A stretch of 31,137 bases of DNA from JALZUE01 sp051251725 (GCA_051251725.1 JBPOFN010000045.1:1-31137); one strand, 5' to 3'; positions 7,584-16,317 are shown, numbered from the stretch's first letter. Notes: generated by a model from the letters alone, not told the origin. Numbers and translations: made by a program.

Positions 7584-9224
7584 TTAACCTTTCATTTCAA
7601 TTGGTATTAAAACCACATTATCGTCAGCATAAAAATCATCTTCATTAGCCAGTTGCCACCACTGACGCCAAACATCTTGCCCGATAAAATCGTTATTCGC
7701 TAACTGCCCTGGCTTTAATGGCACCGACAAACTGCCACCGGTACTAAACAAGCCATTAGTTGTTCGACGTTTGATCATCGTTGGGGTTAATTTTTTAGGA
7801 TCATCAAGCCCCATGCTGCCTACTAATTCAAAAAAGCTTTTTAACGTATTGTGCTGATAATTTTTAACGCGATCACTTTTAACCTTTACATCAATCGCTT
7901 TGGCCCGAACCGGATCTTGCGTGGCAATGCCGGTTGGACAATTGTTCGTATTACAGTGACGAGATTGAATACAACCAAGCGCCATCATCATGGTTCTCGC
8001 ACTATTCACAATGTCTGCGCCGTAAGCAATTTTCGCCAACAGCTCAAAGCTTGACGCGGTTTTTCCCGCTGAGATTATTTTAATTTTATCGCGCAGGCCA
8101 ACACCTATTAAGGCATTATGAACAAAATAAGTACCTTCTAAGCACATCATCCCTAGTCGATTAGAAAATTCAACCGGCGCAGCACCTGTGCCGCCTTCTG
8201 CGCCATCAACCGTGATAAAGTCAGGCAGAATATTGGTTGATAACATCGCTTTACACAAGGCTAAAAATTCGGCCGGATTACCGATACATAATTTAATACC
8301 AATCGGCTTGCCGCCACTTAACTCACGTAACGTCTTAATAAAATTCAGCAGCTTTTTCGGTGTGGTACATTCAGGATTTACCGCCGGCGAAACACAATCT
8401 TGGTCACGCGAAATACCGCGGATCATCGCGATTTCTTCAGTGATTTTTGCTTTGGGTAAAACCCCGCCATGGCCAGGTTTTGCCCCTTGCGATAATTTAA
8501 TTTCAATCATTTTAACTACAGGATTAGTTGCCAAGAACTTAAACTTTTCAGGGCTAAAACTGCCGTCTTCATCACGACAACCAAATAAACCAGTGCCAAT
8601 TTGCCAAACAATGTCACCGCCATGTTTTAAATGATAAGGGCTAACACCGCCTTCGCCAGTATTATGATAAAAACCGCCTTTAGCCGCGCCTAAATTTAAT
8701 GCTTCAATTGCCGTGGTACTGAGCGAGCCAAAACTCATCGCAGAAATATTCAAATAAGTAGCAGCATAAGGTTGCAGACATTGTTCGCCGCCAATCACCA
8801 CCTTTTTAGCATCTTCCCCAACATTTTTAGGTAACATTGAATGCCAAATGCTTAAATAGTTAGCTTGCATTAAGTCGCGCTGAGTGCCAAAAGCGATAGT
8901 GTCACTAACTCCTTTTGAGCGTTGATAAACCAGCGATCGTTGTTCGCGATTAAACGGCATTTCTTCCGTATTGTTCGCAATAAAGTATTGCTGAATTTCC
9001 ACACGAAACGACTCTAAAAAATAACGCAGATAAGCAACAACGGGATAAAGCCGATTTAGACTATGGCGACTAATAAATAAGTCATAAAAACCTATGATAG
9101 AATAGCTCAAGGTGAGTAACAAAAGCACAGTAAACAAAGGGTTGTCACTGTGATTGAAAAAGTAAATGGCAAGCAAGTTACCCAGAGATAAAATCGCCCA
9201 ATAAACGATTTGCATGATGGTCAT
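7584..9224 (-). CDS. Membrane-anchored FMN-binding glutamate synthase-family protein
   Basis: The 546-residue protein has two N-terminal membrane segments (about 4-24 and 31-50) followed by the FMN-binding synthase domain of the glutamate synthase large subunit. Motifs include ISAMSFGSLS, NTGEGGVSPYH, IEIKLSQGAKPGHGG, TVDGAEGGTGAAP and the 3Fe-4S ligand pattern C418-X5-C424-X4-C429 in CIQSRHCNTNNCPTG. The spacing equals that of true GOGAT. The N-terminal glutaminase domain and the C-terminal beta-helix domain are absent, so it cannot take ammonia from glutamine by itself. This stand-alone form is common in bacteria but its substrate is unsettled. The membrane anchor suggests electrons may come from a membrane carrier, which is inference. 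Confidence 0.88.
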   Translation of the reverse strand: MTIMQIVYWAILSLGNLLAIYFFNHSDNPLFTVLLLLTLSYSIIGFYDLFISRHSLNRLYPVVAYLRYFLESFRVEIQQYFIANNTEEMPFNREQRSLVYQRSKGVSDTIAFGTQRDLMQANYLSIWHSMLPKNVGEDAKKVVIGGEQCLQPYAATYLNISAMSFGSLSTTAIEALNLGAAKGGFYHNTGEGGVSPYHLKHGGDIVWQIGTGLFGCRDEDGSFSPEKFKFLATNPVVKMIEIKLSQGAKPGHGGVLPKAKITEEIAMIRGISRDQDCVSPAVNPECTTPKKLLNFIKTLRELSGGKPIGIKLCIGNPAEFLALCKAMLSTNILPDFITVDGAEGGTGAAPVEFSNRLGMMCLEGTYFVHNALIGVGLRDKIKIISAGKTASSFELLAKIAYGADIVNSARTMMMALGCIQSRHCNTNNCPTGIATQDPVRAKAIDVKVKSDRVKNYQHNTLKSFFELVGSMGLDDPKKLTPTMIKRRTTNGLFSTGGSLSVPLKPGQLANNDFIGQDVWRQWWQLANEDDFYADDNVVLIPIEMKG

Positions 9225-9468
9225 TATTATTATTCGCCCTTGAAAATTGATAAGCCGCGCTAGTTTACGCGTTTTTTAATCTTTGACGAATAACTATTTT
9301 GCTAAGCCTAATTGAACATCAATGAAACCCTTAGCAAATAACCATTAACATAAACCGATAAATCTCAAGTCGGGTTAATGGCTTTTAGCTTTATTTGAAT
9401 TAAAGCAAATAACTGCAATAAAGGCCGTGCTATTAACTTATCAAGGTTTATTATCTAACTCTGTGAAG

Positions 9469-11733
9469 TTAATTAATAAATGGGATAGTCACTTTAGCAA
9501 TAACGCCTGGCTTTTCATGCTTCTTATTGTCAGCACTCATACTAGTTAACTTAGCATCAGAATGAGCATTATTAGTACTATAGCCATCATTGATTAACTC
9601 AATACTACCCTGATGAAATTCCGCAATTAATCTGGCGATATATAACCCTAAACCTAAATGTGGCTGCTCGCGCTCTTGTGTGTCAGTCGATTGTTTAGTG
9701 CCGCCACTACGCACCGACACCATAGAGTCGAATAAGCGCTCTTGCATTTTTTCAGGTAAACATTGACCAGTATTTCGAATGGTAAGTACGGCTTGCTGCT
9801 GTACTTGGGCTAACTTAATAACAATCACGCTATCTGGTTCAGCAAACTCAACGGCATTGGCTAATAATTTATCCAAAAGTTGAGCAAATAATTCAGGATT
9901 ACCCAACACTTTTTGCTGCTCAAGTGGCGTAATCAATAATTCAAATTGTTGCTGCGGTTGGGTTAACTTATAACCTTGAACACAGCCTGACACCACTTCA
10001 TCAATATTAAAGTGCGAGATATCGGTATTCGCTAAACTTTGCTCTAACCGCGTGGCTTCACTCATTAAGGTTAGAATACTCGACAGCCTTTTAATGCCCT
10101 CATTAGCGCGCTGCATATAAACATTATTTTGCACTTCGGGCGAGTCCATCACTAATGACTCTAATGACGATTTCACGACCGCAACCGGTGTTCTTAGCTC
10201 ATGCGATAAACGCGCAGACATCCCTTGTAAATATTGCGTATATTGGCCAAGACGCTCCACCATATTGGCAAAACTGCGCTGTAAGTCCCCGACTTCGTCA
10301 CTGGCTTTTGACAACAAAATTGGCTGAACAATTCGCCCTTGTTCATCAATCGCTTGTACTGTTTGAATATTTAACGCGCGAATACGCGATGAAATGCGTG
10401 ACGCAAAAATAAAGATCGCCAGCGTACCTAAAACCATCACCGCTAAAATGACATTAAACCAACCCTGTAAGGCGTTATTTCTTAAGGTGCGAATACCGTT
10501 AGTAGTTTCTTCGGCGATCACTGCTCCCATTACTTTGCCGTCACTGTAAATTGGGTATGCCGCTGATAAAATTACCGCTTGCTTATCGGTTGTTAAGCGC
10601 CACGTAGCCGCACCTTCCCCCGTTAACGCTTTGGTTAAATGTGAACCTTTAAGCTGGCCAGCATCATAAAGTTCATCGGTAAAAGTTTTCGGCGGTGTCG
10701 TTAATACTTTTTGATAAAGACTAGCTAAAAAATCTTTAATGGGTTGATACCAGTTATTGTCACGACCGCGATTGGCGCTTTGATTGGCAATTGAGCTCCA
10801 AACGCCATCAGAGCGAGTAATATCACCTGCTTTGGCTAATACTCGGCCATGTTGATCGACCACCCAAATACGTGATTCAGTGTGCCCTAAACCTTTGAGG
10901 ATTTTTTCAATTTCAGGCGAAGGTAAAAGTACAGTGCCTAAGGTATCAGCGCTGGTAAATTGCGCTGTGCCTAAAGTGACTTTTTCTGACCGTTTGCTAT
11001 CAACATCGGTGATCGCAAAGCTCAGCTGGCTGCCTAATAATTCTAAAGGTAAACGCAATTCAATAATGTAACCCTTTGGCGTTTCTTGCCACATGCCTTG
11101 AATACGGCTTTCCGGCGCTAACGGAATATTATCGGCTGAGGCGGTAGTAAGCTCATAAGGGGTTAACCAGCCGGCTGCGGTGGTGGCAACGAGATAACGG
11201 CGAAAATCGCCAGCAGGCGTAACAAAAGCGATTTGTAATAAGTCGTTTTGATCCACTTTTAAACTGTTTTTTCCGCGATAAACAATATCCTCATCAATCA
11301 CATCAAAATAAGCGTATAAATATTGCCGATACTTACCCACCATATGCGTAAATGACAAGGTATCAGCCTGATAAACGTTTTTGCCTTCAATAACATAATC
11401 ATCTTGATAAACCAGCGCATGATGACGATTTCGCCAATCAGATAAATCACCATCTAAACGAATAGGATCAACAATCGGATAAGCATATAAGTCGCGCCCT
11501 TTTTGCACATTCGGTAAAAAGCTGGCTTGTTCATCAAACAATTTTGGCCGTTCATGCAAGGCCGTAGCAACTGCGCGTACTGTGCCCATTAAGGTTTTTT
11601 CTTGGCCTATTCTTAAATATTTTTCCATTTCCCAAACATATTGATAACCCAATAACGGGATCGCAAAAAGAAACAAAGACAATAAGAATAATTTTAGCCG
11701 CAAGCCAAAACGGAATGATTTTCTCCTAGGCAT
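9469..11733 (-). CDS. pdsS: Proteobacterial dedicated sortase system histidine kinase
   Basis: The 754-residue sensor kinase belongs to the marine sortase system. The longer open frame (to 11799) would overlap pdsR by 74 bp. The ATG at 11731-11733 leaves an 8-bp overlap with a GGAAAG site upstream and is preferred. Order: membrane helix (about 13-34), a large periplasmic region with a CBM9/DOMON-like segment (LDGDLSDW at 93-100, then paired strands to about 270), a second helix (424-445), HAMP, HisKA with H511 in LSHELRTP, and HATPase with N626 in LLDKLLANAV and the G2 box LGLGLYIA near 693. The G1 box reads NTGQC where DxGxG is usual. The partner is pdsR, immediately upstream. The periplasmic fold suggests sensing of a carbohydrate or cell-surface ligand (inference). 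Confidence 0.9.
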   Translation of the reverse strand: MPRRKSFRFGLRLKLFLLSLFLFAIPLLGYQYVWEMEKYLRIGQEKTLMGTVRAVATALHERPKLFDEQASFLPNVQKGRDLYAYPIVDPIRLDGDLSDWRNRHHALVYQDDYVIEGKNVYQADTLSFTHMVGKYRQYLYAYFDVIDEDIVYRGKNSLKVDQNDLLQIAFVTPAGDFRRYLVATTAAGWLTPYELTTASADNIPLAPESRIQGMWQETPKGYIIELRLPLELLGSQLSFAITDVDSKRSEKVTLGTAQFTSADTLGTVLLPSPEIEKILKGLGHTESRIWVVDQHGRVLAKAGDITRSDGVWSSIANQSANRGRDNNWYQPIKDFLASLYQKVLTTPPKTFTDELYDAGQLKGSHLTKALTGEGAATWRLTTDKQAVILSAAYPIYSDGKVMGAVIAEETTNGIRTLRNNALQGWFNVILAVMVLGTLAIFIFASRISSRIRALNIQTVQAIDEQGRIVQPILLSKASDEVGDLQRSFANMVERLGQYTQYLQGMSARLSHELRTPVAVVKSSLESLVMDSPEVQNNVYMQRANEGIKRLSSILTLMSEATRLEQSLANTDISHFNIDEVVSGCVQGYKLTQPQQQFELLITPLEQQKVLGNPELFAQLLDKLLANAVEFAEPDSVIVIKLAQVQQQAVLTIRNTGQCLPEKMQERLFDSMVSVRSGGTKQSTDTQEREQPHLGLGLYIARLIAEFHQGSIELINDGYSTNNAHSDAKLTSMSADNKKHEKPGVIAKVTIPFIN

Positions 11734-12421
11734 CAACTTTCCAGCGGTAACCCATGCCATAAACCGTATCGATACAATCAAAGTCAGCATCAACAGCAAT
11801 AAACTTTTTCCGGATTCTTTTTACATGCGAAGTAATGGTGCTGTCATCAACATATACCTTAGCGTCGGTCATTAATTGCTGGCGATTTTTAACATGCCCC
11901 GGCACTTTTAATAACGAATACACCATCCAAAATTCAGTCACGGTTAAGTCAATTAATTGTTGCTGCCAATGCACCACCATACGATCAACAAATAAGGCTA
12001 ATGGCCCACATTCAATCGCGGCTTCTTTTTGTTCGGGTTCGGCCTGTGCTTCAATTCGGCGAAAAAGCGCGGCAATACGCGCCATCATATGCGGCAGGCT
12101 AATATCTTTCGTTAAATAATCATCGGCGCCCATGCGCAGGCCGCTAACAGTATCAAAATCATTATCGCGGGCGGTTAAAAAAATAATAGGAATAGAACTC
12201 GACATATTACGCAGTGACTGACAAAGCATAAAACCACCGTCAATTTCATCTTCAAGGCCAATATCGATAATGGCCAGATCCGGCAGTTTTTGCTCAAACG
12301 CCACCATAGCATCTTTACGATTACTGAAAGCTTGCACCTGATAACCATGTTTGCTTAACAGTTCGCTGTAATTTTCACGAATAGCAATTTCATCTTCTAC
12401 GATGGCAATACGTCTGACCAT
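11726..12421 (-). CDS. pdsR: Proteobacterial dedicated sortase system response regulator (OmpR type)
   Basis: The 231-residue protein has a receiver domain (1-120) with acidic pocket E9-D10, phospho-acceptor D53 in LAIIDIGLED, switch threonine T83 in FLTARD and K105 in DDYLTKD. A winged-helix OmpR/PhoB-type DNA-binding domain (about 135-230) carries LTVTEFWMVYSLL and TITSHVKRIRKKF and ends VYGMGYRW. It is the first gene of the minus-strand pdsR-pdsS pair and diverges from pdsO, so it probably acts on the 320-bp shared upstream region. It may also control itself (see the dyad at 12444-12458). Regulation of the sortase genes is inferred from the conserved pairing of these families. Confidence 0.92.
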   Translation of the reverse strand: MVRRIAIVEDEIAIRENYSELLSKHGYQVQAFSNRKDAMVAFEQKLPDLAIIDIGLEDEIDGGFMLCQSLRNMSSSIPIIFLTARDNDFDTVSGLRMGADDYLTKDISLPHMMARIAALFRRIEAQAEPEQKEAAIECGPLALFVDRMVVHWQQQLIDLTVTEFWMVYSLLKVPGHVKNRQQLMTDAKVYVDDSTITSHVKRIRKKFIAVDADFDCIDTVYGMGYRWKVDA

Positions 12422-12742
12422 GCTTGTTCTTTTAAATAAAGGTTGATGTTCAACATCATACCTATTTTTTACCGGTTAAAAAGCGCAAAGCCGTAATTAA
12501 AGGCAATTGCTAGATTTCTGCCACAATTGCTCAGCAAATTGCCTTTTTTCATCCCCTGTTTTGCCATTTCAATTGTGTTTAATGATTAACGTCAAACGGT
12601 AACGTGAGTTTCAGCGACAAGTTTGCTTAACGATTTGGTTAATCAACTTTGATGCTGAAAATTAGCCAGCCAATTATTTGAACCGAATTTTTTAAACCGA
12701 ATTTTTAAACCTTGTAACATCAACAAATAAAGAGAGTCACCT
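12422..12742. promoter_or_regulatory. Divergent regulatory region between pdsR and pdsO
   Basis: 321 bp without a gene. It holds a perfect dyad TGATGTT-C-AACATCA (12444-12458) overlapping a minus-strand TATGAT -10-like hexamer upstream of pdsR, a long hairpin with a T-run (12500-12549), and a 14-15 bp direct repeat of the form AACCGAATTTTTTAA (about 12677-12709) just before pdsO. The pdsO ribosome-binding site is GAGAG, six bases before the ATG. No strong -35/-10 pair for pdsO stands out. Confidence 0.5.
12500..12549 (+). terminator. Hairpin with T-run upstream of pdsO (possible attenuator)
   Basis: AAGGCAATTGC (from 12500) pairs imperfectly with GCAAATTGCCTTTTTT (12534-12548) across a loop of about 24 nt. 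The T-run lies on the plus strand. It would either end transcription entering from the left or act as a leader attenuator if the pdsO promoter is upstream of it. Confidence 0.4.
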
Positions 12743-13543
12743 ATGAAACAATCAATTAGCAGCAAACTTTCAGCACTTAGCTTAGCCATCGCGTTAACAT
12801 CAACTTTTGCTTCAACCTCAGTATTAGCCAGTGCCAACAGCACATCAGCACACCTTAATAAAACCACCGAAGCAACCGCAATTTATGAAAAACCCAGCTT
12901 TTTAGGCCTTAGTGGCGGCATGGTTGCCGGCGCTATTGTCGCAGGCCCATTAGGTGCAGTGGTTGCAGGTACCATAGGTTTATTAATAGGTAACACGGAA
13001 GAAATTGATGAGCAACGTGAACGGGCAGAAAGCAATTTAGCCAATACAAATCAGGCATTAAGTTCAATAAATCAACAAAAACAGCATTTATTAACTAGCC
13101 TAAAAAAAGCTGAGCAGCAAAACCAGCATTTAAACAAACAACTCACCTTAGCCAGTAACACCATCAATAGCGCTGAAACACTCGAGCAAATGAAATTAAA
13201 TTTACAATTTAAGGTGAACTCGAGCGATGTTGAGTCTTTTTATCAAGCACAAGTAAAACAACTTGCACAATTAGTGACTGATAATCCAAATTTAAAAATT
13301 CAGTTATCAGGCCATGCTGATCGCAATGGTGACGAAAACCATAATTTACAATTATCTGAGCAGCGTGTTGCCGCGGTAAAAGCCTTATTAGTGGCACAAG
13401 GGATCAGCGAAGAGAATATTGAAACCTCAGCCTTTGGTGAAAGTGCACCGATGCAAGCCCAGCAAGATTATCAAAATGACTTTTACGACCGCCGTGTTGA
13501 AGTGAAATTACAAACGCAACAAGTACTGACCGCCGGTAATTAA
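12743..13543 (+). CDS. pdsO: Sortase-associated OmpA-like protein PdsO
   Basis: A 266-residue exported protein. A signal peptide (about 1-30) is followed by a glycine-zipper hydrophobic patch (53-85, SGGMVAGAIVAGPLGAVVAG), a Gln-rich coiled coil (about 86-150) and a C-terminal OmpA/MotB-like peptidoglycan-binding domain (about 155-260) with LSGHADRNGDENHN, LSEQRVAAVKALL and YDRRVEV. This order is that of PdsO, the OmpA-family member restricted to proteobacterial sortase loci. It probably ties the sortase product to the murein or outer membrane. It is the first plus-strand gene of the locus, and its stop is followed by a large hairpin and the heptanucleotide array. Confidence 0.92.
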   Translation: MKQSISSKLSALSLAIALTSTFASTSVLASANSTSAHLNKTTEATAIYEKPSFLGLSGGMVAGAIVAGPLGAVVAGTIGLLIGNTEEIDEQRERAESNLANTNQALSSINQQKQHLLTSLKKAEQQNQHLNKQLTLASNTINSAETLEQMKLNLQFKVNSSDVESFYQAQVKQLAQLVTDNPNLKIQLSGHADRNGDENHNLQLSEQRVAAVKALLVAQGISEENIETSAFGESAPMQAQQDYQNDFYDRRVEVKLQTQQVLTAGN

Positions 13544-13553
13544 GCGCTTGGTT

Positions 13554-13597
13554 TTACTCACCAAGGCAACCGTTAATACGGCGGCCTTGGCGAGTAA
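13554..13597 (+). other. Long hairpin after pdsO
   Basis: A 14-bp arm (13554-13567, TTACTCACCAAGGC) pairs with 13584-13597 with one mismatch, and an inner CCGT/ACGG stem extends it. There is no T-run on either side. It may protect the pdsO mRNA 3' end, uncouple expression of the next gene, or act as a weak terminator. Confidence 0.55.
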
Positions 13598-13626
13598 CCT
13601 AACTCATAAGCCGTAGCTCAAGTATC

Positions 13627-13745
13627 AAGCTGGAGGCTGGAAGCTGGAGGCTAGAAGCTGGAGGCTGGAGGCTGGAAGCTGGAGGCTGAAAGCTGAAAGC
13701 TAGAAGCTGGAGGCTGGAGGCTAGAAGCTGGAAGCTAGAGGCTAA
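13627..13745. repeat. Heptanucleotide tandem array (17 units)
   Basis: Seventeen consecutive 7-bp units, consensus ARGCTRG (AAGCTGG, AGGCTGG, AAGCTAG, AGGCTAG and close variants), run without a break. The array fills most of the gap between pdsO and the sortase-substrate gene and ends 31 bp before its ATG. The purine-rich strand is plus. Related degenerate units occur at 31011-31062. Seven-base units in tandem also create a spurious minus-strand open frame repeating LQLPASS-type peptides. Confidence 0.95.
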
Positions 13746-13776
13746 AATAAACGTCATTTCTATAAGTGAGCGAAGT

Positions 13777-16263
13777 ATGTTGTTCATCAAGTCAGTTAAA
13801 CAAATTTTTTGGGCCTGTGTTTTTTTTAGCTCATTAACCATCGCCGATAATATTGTCTGCGCGCAATCTTATTCCCCTGAAATTAAACCAACAAACACTG
13901 AAGCCATAGCTGAAACAAGAGCAAATAAAAATACAGAAATAAAATCCGCAGCCAATTTACCCACAGTTAAACTTGCCGATATTGAGTCCGGTCAGCTGTT
14001 ATTTCAGCAAAGCGCCAGCGATACGTTTAGGCAAGCGCCGAATTTAACCACTAAGGTCGACATTGAAGTAAAAGGTATTGTGGCGAATACTCATGTTTTA
14101 CAGACCTTTACCAACACCACTAATGACTGGCAGCATGCGTTATATGTTTTTCCTTTGCCTGATGACGCAGCGGTAAACCGGTTATCAATAAAAATCGGCG
14201 AGCGTGAAATTATCGCGGTCGTGAAAGAAAAATCCGCCGCCAAACGGATTTATCAAAATGCACAAAAAACAGGTAAAAAAGCGGCTTTGTTAGAGCAATA
14301 TCGCGCTAACTTATTTTCCACCAAAGTTGCCAACATTCCGCCGAATGAAAGCATTACCGTCTCGCTCAGTTATTTCCAGCAAGCTGACTTTACCGCCAAT
14401 ACTTTTAGCCTACATTTTCCGATGGCCATCACGCCACGTTATCAGCCTCTTGCTAATAATAAGGTAAATTCTTCTGCCAACAATAAAGACATTCATCATT
14501 TAGCCGAAGGTGAAAGTTTTATCCCGGAAACGACAATCCCTAATTTATTATTTCAGTCACATTCTGCGGTTCAAAACACCGATAATTTTAGCCAGAGTGA
14601 TGACAGTAAACACAATGCTAACTATCCAATCGTTGAAAGCTCTGAAAACAGTTTAGCCACTATCGATTTATCCTTAACCTTAGAAAGTGGTGCCCCACTT
14701 GAAAAACTAAAAAGCTTAAATCATTCCGTTAATATTGAGCAGCAAGCCTCTGGGATATTTAATCTCAAATTAATCGATCACCCGCTCGATAAAGACTTTG
14801 AATTACAGTGGCAATATCAAGCAAACATTCTGCCGCAAGTACTCAATTTTAGTGACCCTTATCAACAAGAATTTTATGGCCTATTAATGGTGATCCCTGG
14901 CTTTGAAAAACAAACGCTGTGGCCAGCACGCCAGCTAACTTTTGTTTTAGATAAGTCAGGTTCAATGCAAGGGCAATCAATTGAACAAGCTAAACAAGCA
15001 TTTAAATTGGCATTAACAACCTTAAATCAAGACGATAACTTTCAGCTGATAGTTTTCAATAACCAAGCTGAGCAGTTTTTTGAAAATCCTGTTGCCGCTA
15101 CTGAATATAATAAAAACACCGCTTGGCAATATGTTTCAAGGCTTGAAGCAAATGGCGGAACCGAGATTAAATCGGCATTAAAATTAGCCCTAAAATCAAG
15201 CTTGCCATCACAGGTAGAAGATTTAGCTAAGCGCGAAACGTTGCCAAGCCATTTTGAGCAAAACCAACGTCTGTCACAAATAGTCTTTTTAACTGATGGC
15301 GCTGTTGGCAATGAGGCGGAAATATTTTCTATGATCAATCGAGATATTGGCCAGCAGCGTTTATTTACCGTTGGTTTAGGCACAGCGCCCAATCGCTATT
15401 TTATGAATAAAGCCGCAGAAGCTGGCAGAGGTAGTTATCAATTTATTGGCAGTCACCGTGAATTAAAAACAGCAATGGATAAGTTGTTTAATAAATTACA
15501 ACAGCCGGTCTTAACCGATATTAACTTTCAATTAAAGAATCAAAGCAGCAACAACGCTTTTACCCTTTCGACTAGCCCGTCTCCTATCCCTGATGTTTAT
15601 GCCGACGAGCCGATATTTTTAAGTTATAAAATCAGCAAAGATACATTGATTAGCGCAAAGAAAAATGGAAATGGAAAGACAAATCCACTTAGCAATATTG
15701 ACGAGCTAAGCGGCCAGTTAACGGCAAAATATTTAGCTAAACCTTGGCAGTTAACAATAGCGAACCTGGTGCCCATAATAAATACTAACAACTTGGCTGC
15801 TAATATAAAACAACCGACCTTTTCCTCTGATTTCAGGACAAATAAAAATGCCGACCATAAATCTGAGATTAATGCCGTTATTCCAGCGCTAGCAACCCTT
15901 TGGGCCAGAAGAAAAATTGACGACCACTATCGCCAATTAATGCTATATCGAAATAGCGATGCCAAGCAAAAAATTATCGACTTAGCGCTGAACTTCAATT
16001 TAGTGACGCCCTTTACCAGCTTAGTCGCGGTTGAGCAGAAAATATCTCGCCCTAACAATAGCCCTGCCGTTAATAAGCAGTTAAAAAACAATTTACCAGC
16101 TGGCCAAGCAATGCCAAAAACTGCGCTTAATTGGCAATACCAAATAGTTATTTGTTTGTTGTTATTAGTACTCGCTGGCGCTCTTTATTTTAGTACCTGT
16201 TTTGTCAATGTCGCCGGCAAGACGATTCCCTCTCCCAACCAGCGCAATAGCGCTAAAGCATAA
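13777..16263 (+). CDS. Marine proteobacterial sortase target protein (VIT + vWA domains)
   Basis: The 828-residue surface protein is the dedicated sortase substrate. A signal peptide (about 1-30) precedes a VIT domain (about 80-205; FPLPDDAAVNRLSIKIG, EKSAAKRIYQNA, VANIPPNESI) and, after a variable spacer, a vWA domain (about 386-570) with a full MIDAS: D392-K-S394-G-S396, GGTEIKSAL and FLTDG. The arrangement is that of inter-alpha-trypsin-inhibitor heavy chains. Near the C-terminus MPKTA (779-783) precedes a hydrophobic helix (about 788-808) and a 20-residue tail. This fits a sorting signal, but with A in place of G and only weakly basic after the helix. It lies between pdsO and the sortase and is probably in their operon. 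Metal-dependent adhesion is inferred from the MIDAS. Confidence 0.92.
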   Translation: MLFIKSVKQIFWACVFFSSLTIADNIVCAQSYSPEIKPTNTEAIAETRANKNTEIKSAANLPTVKLADIESGQLLFQQSASDTFRQAPNLTTKVDIEVKGIVANTHVLQTFTNTTNDWQHALYVFPLPDDAAVNRLSIKIGEREIIAVVKEKSAAKRIYQNAQKTGKKAALLEQYRANLFSTKVANIPPNESITVSLSYFQQADFTANTFSLHFPMAITPRYQPLANNKVNSSANNKDIHHLAEGESFIPETTIPNLLFQSHSAVQNTDNFSQSDDSKHNANYPIVESSENSLATIDLSLTLESGAPLEKLKSLNHSVNIEQQASGIFNLKLIDHPLDKDFELQWQYQANILPQVLNFSDPYQQEFYGLLMVIPGFEKQTLWPARQLTFVLDKSGSMQGQSIEQAKQAFKLALTTLNQDDNFQLIVFNNQAEQFFENPVAATEYNKNTAWQYVSRLEANGGTEIKSALKLALKSSLPSQVEDLAKRETLPSHFEQNQRLSQIVFLTDGAVGNEAEIFSMINRDIGQQRLFTVGLGTAPNRYFMNKAAEAGRGSYQFIGSHRELKTAMDKLFNKLQQPVLTDINFQLKNQSSNNAFTLSTSPSPIPDVYADEPIFLSYKISKDTLISAKKNGNGKTNPLSNIDELSGQLTAKYLAKPWQLTIANLVPIINTNNLAANIKQPTFSSDFRTNKNADHKSEINAVIPALATLWARRKIDDHYRQLMLYRNSDAKQKIIDLALNFNLVTPFTSLVAVEQKISRPNNSPAVNKQLKNNLPAGQAMPKTALNWQYQIVICLLLLVLAGALYFSTCFVNVAGKTIPSPNQRNSAKA

Positions 16264-16317
16264 ACCGACATGGCTTATAACCACAATAACCGACAGCAAA
16301 AAAAGTAAATAATGAAT

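Noticed and set aside
11734..11799. Extended N-terminus of pdsS (start at 11799)
   Set aside because: It would overlap pdsR by 74 bp. The ATG at 11731-11733 gives the usual short overlap with a plausible ribosome-binding site.
13599..13841. 80-residue minus-strand frame repeating LQLPASS-type peptides
   Set aside because: It is produced by the heptanucleotide array, where any open frame through 7-bp repeats gives a 7-residue periodic peptide. It runs into the antisense start of the sortase-substrate gene.
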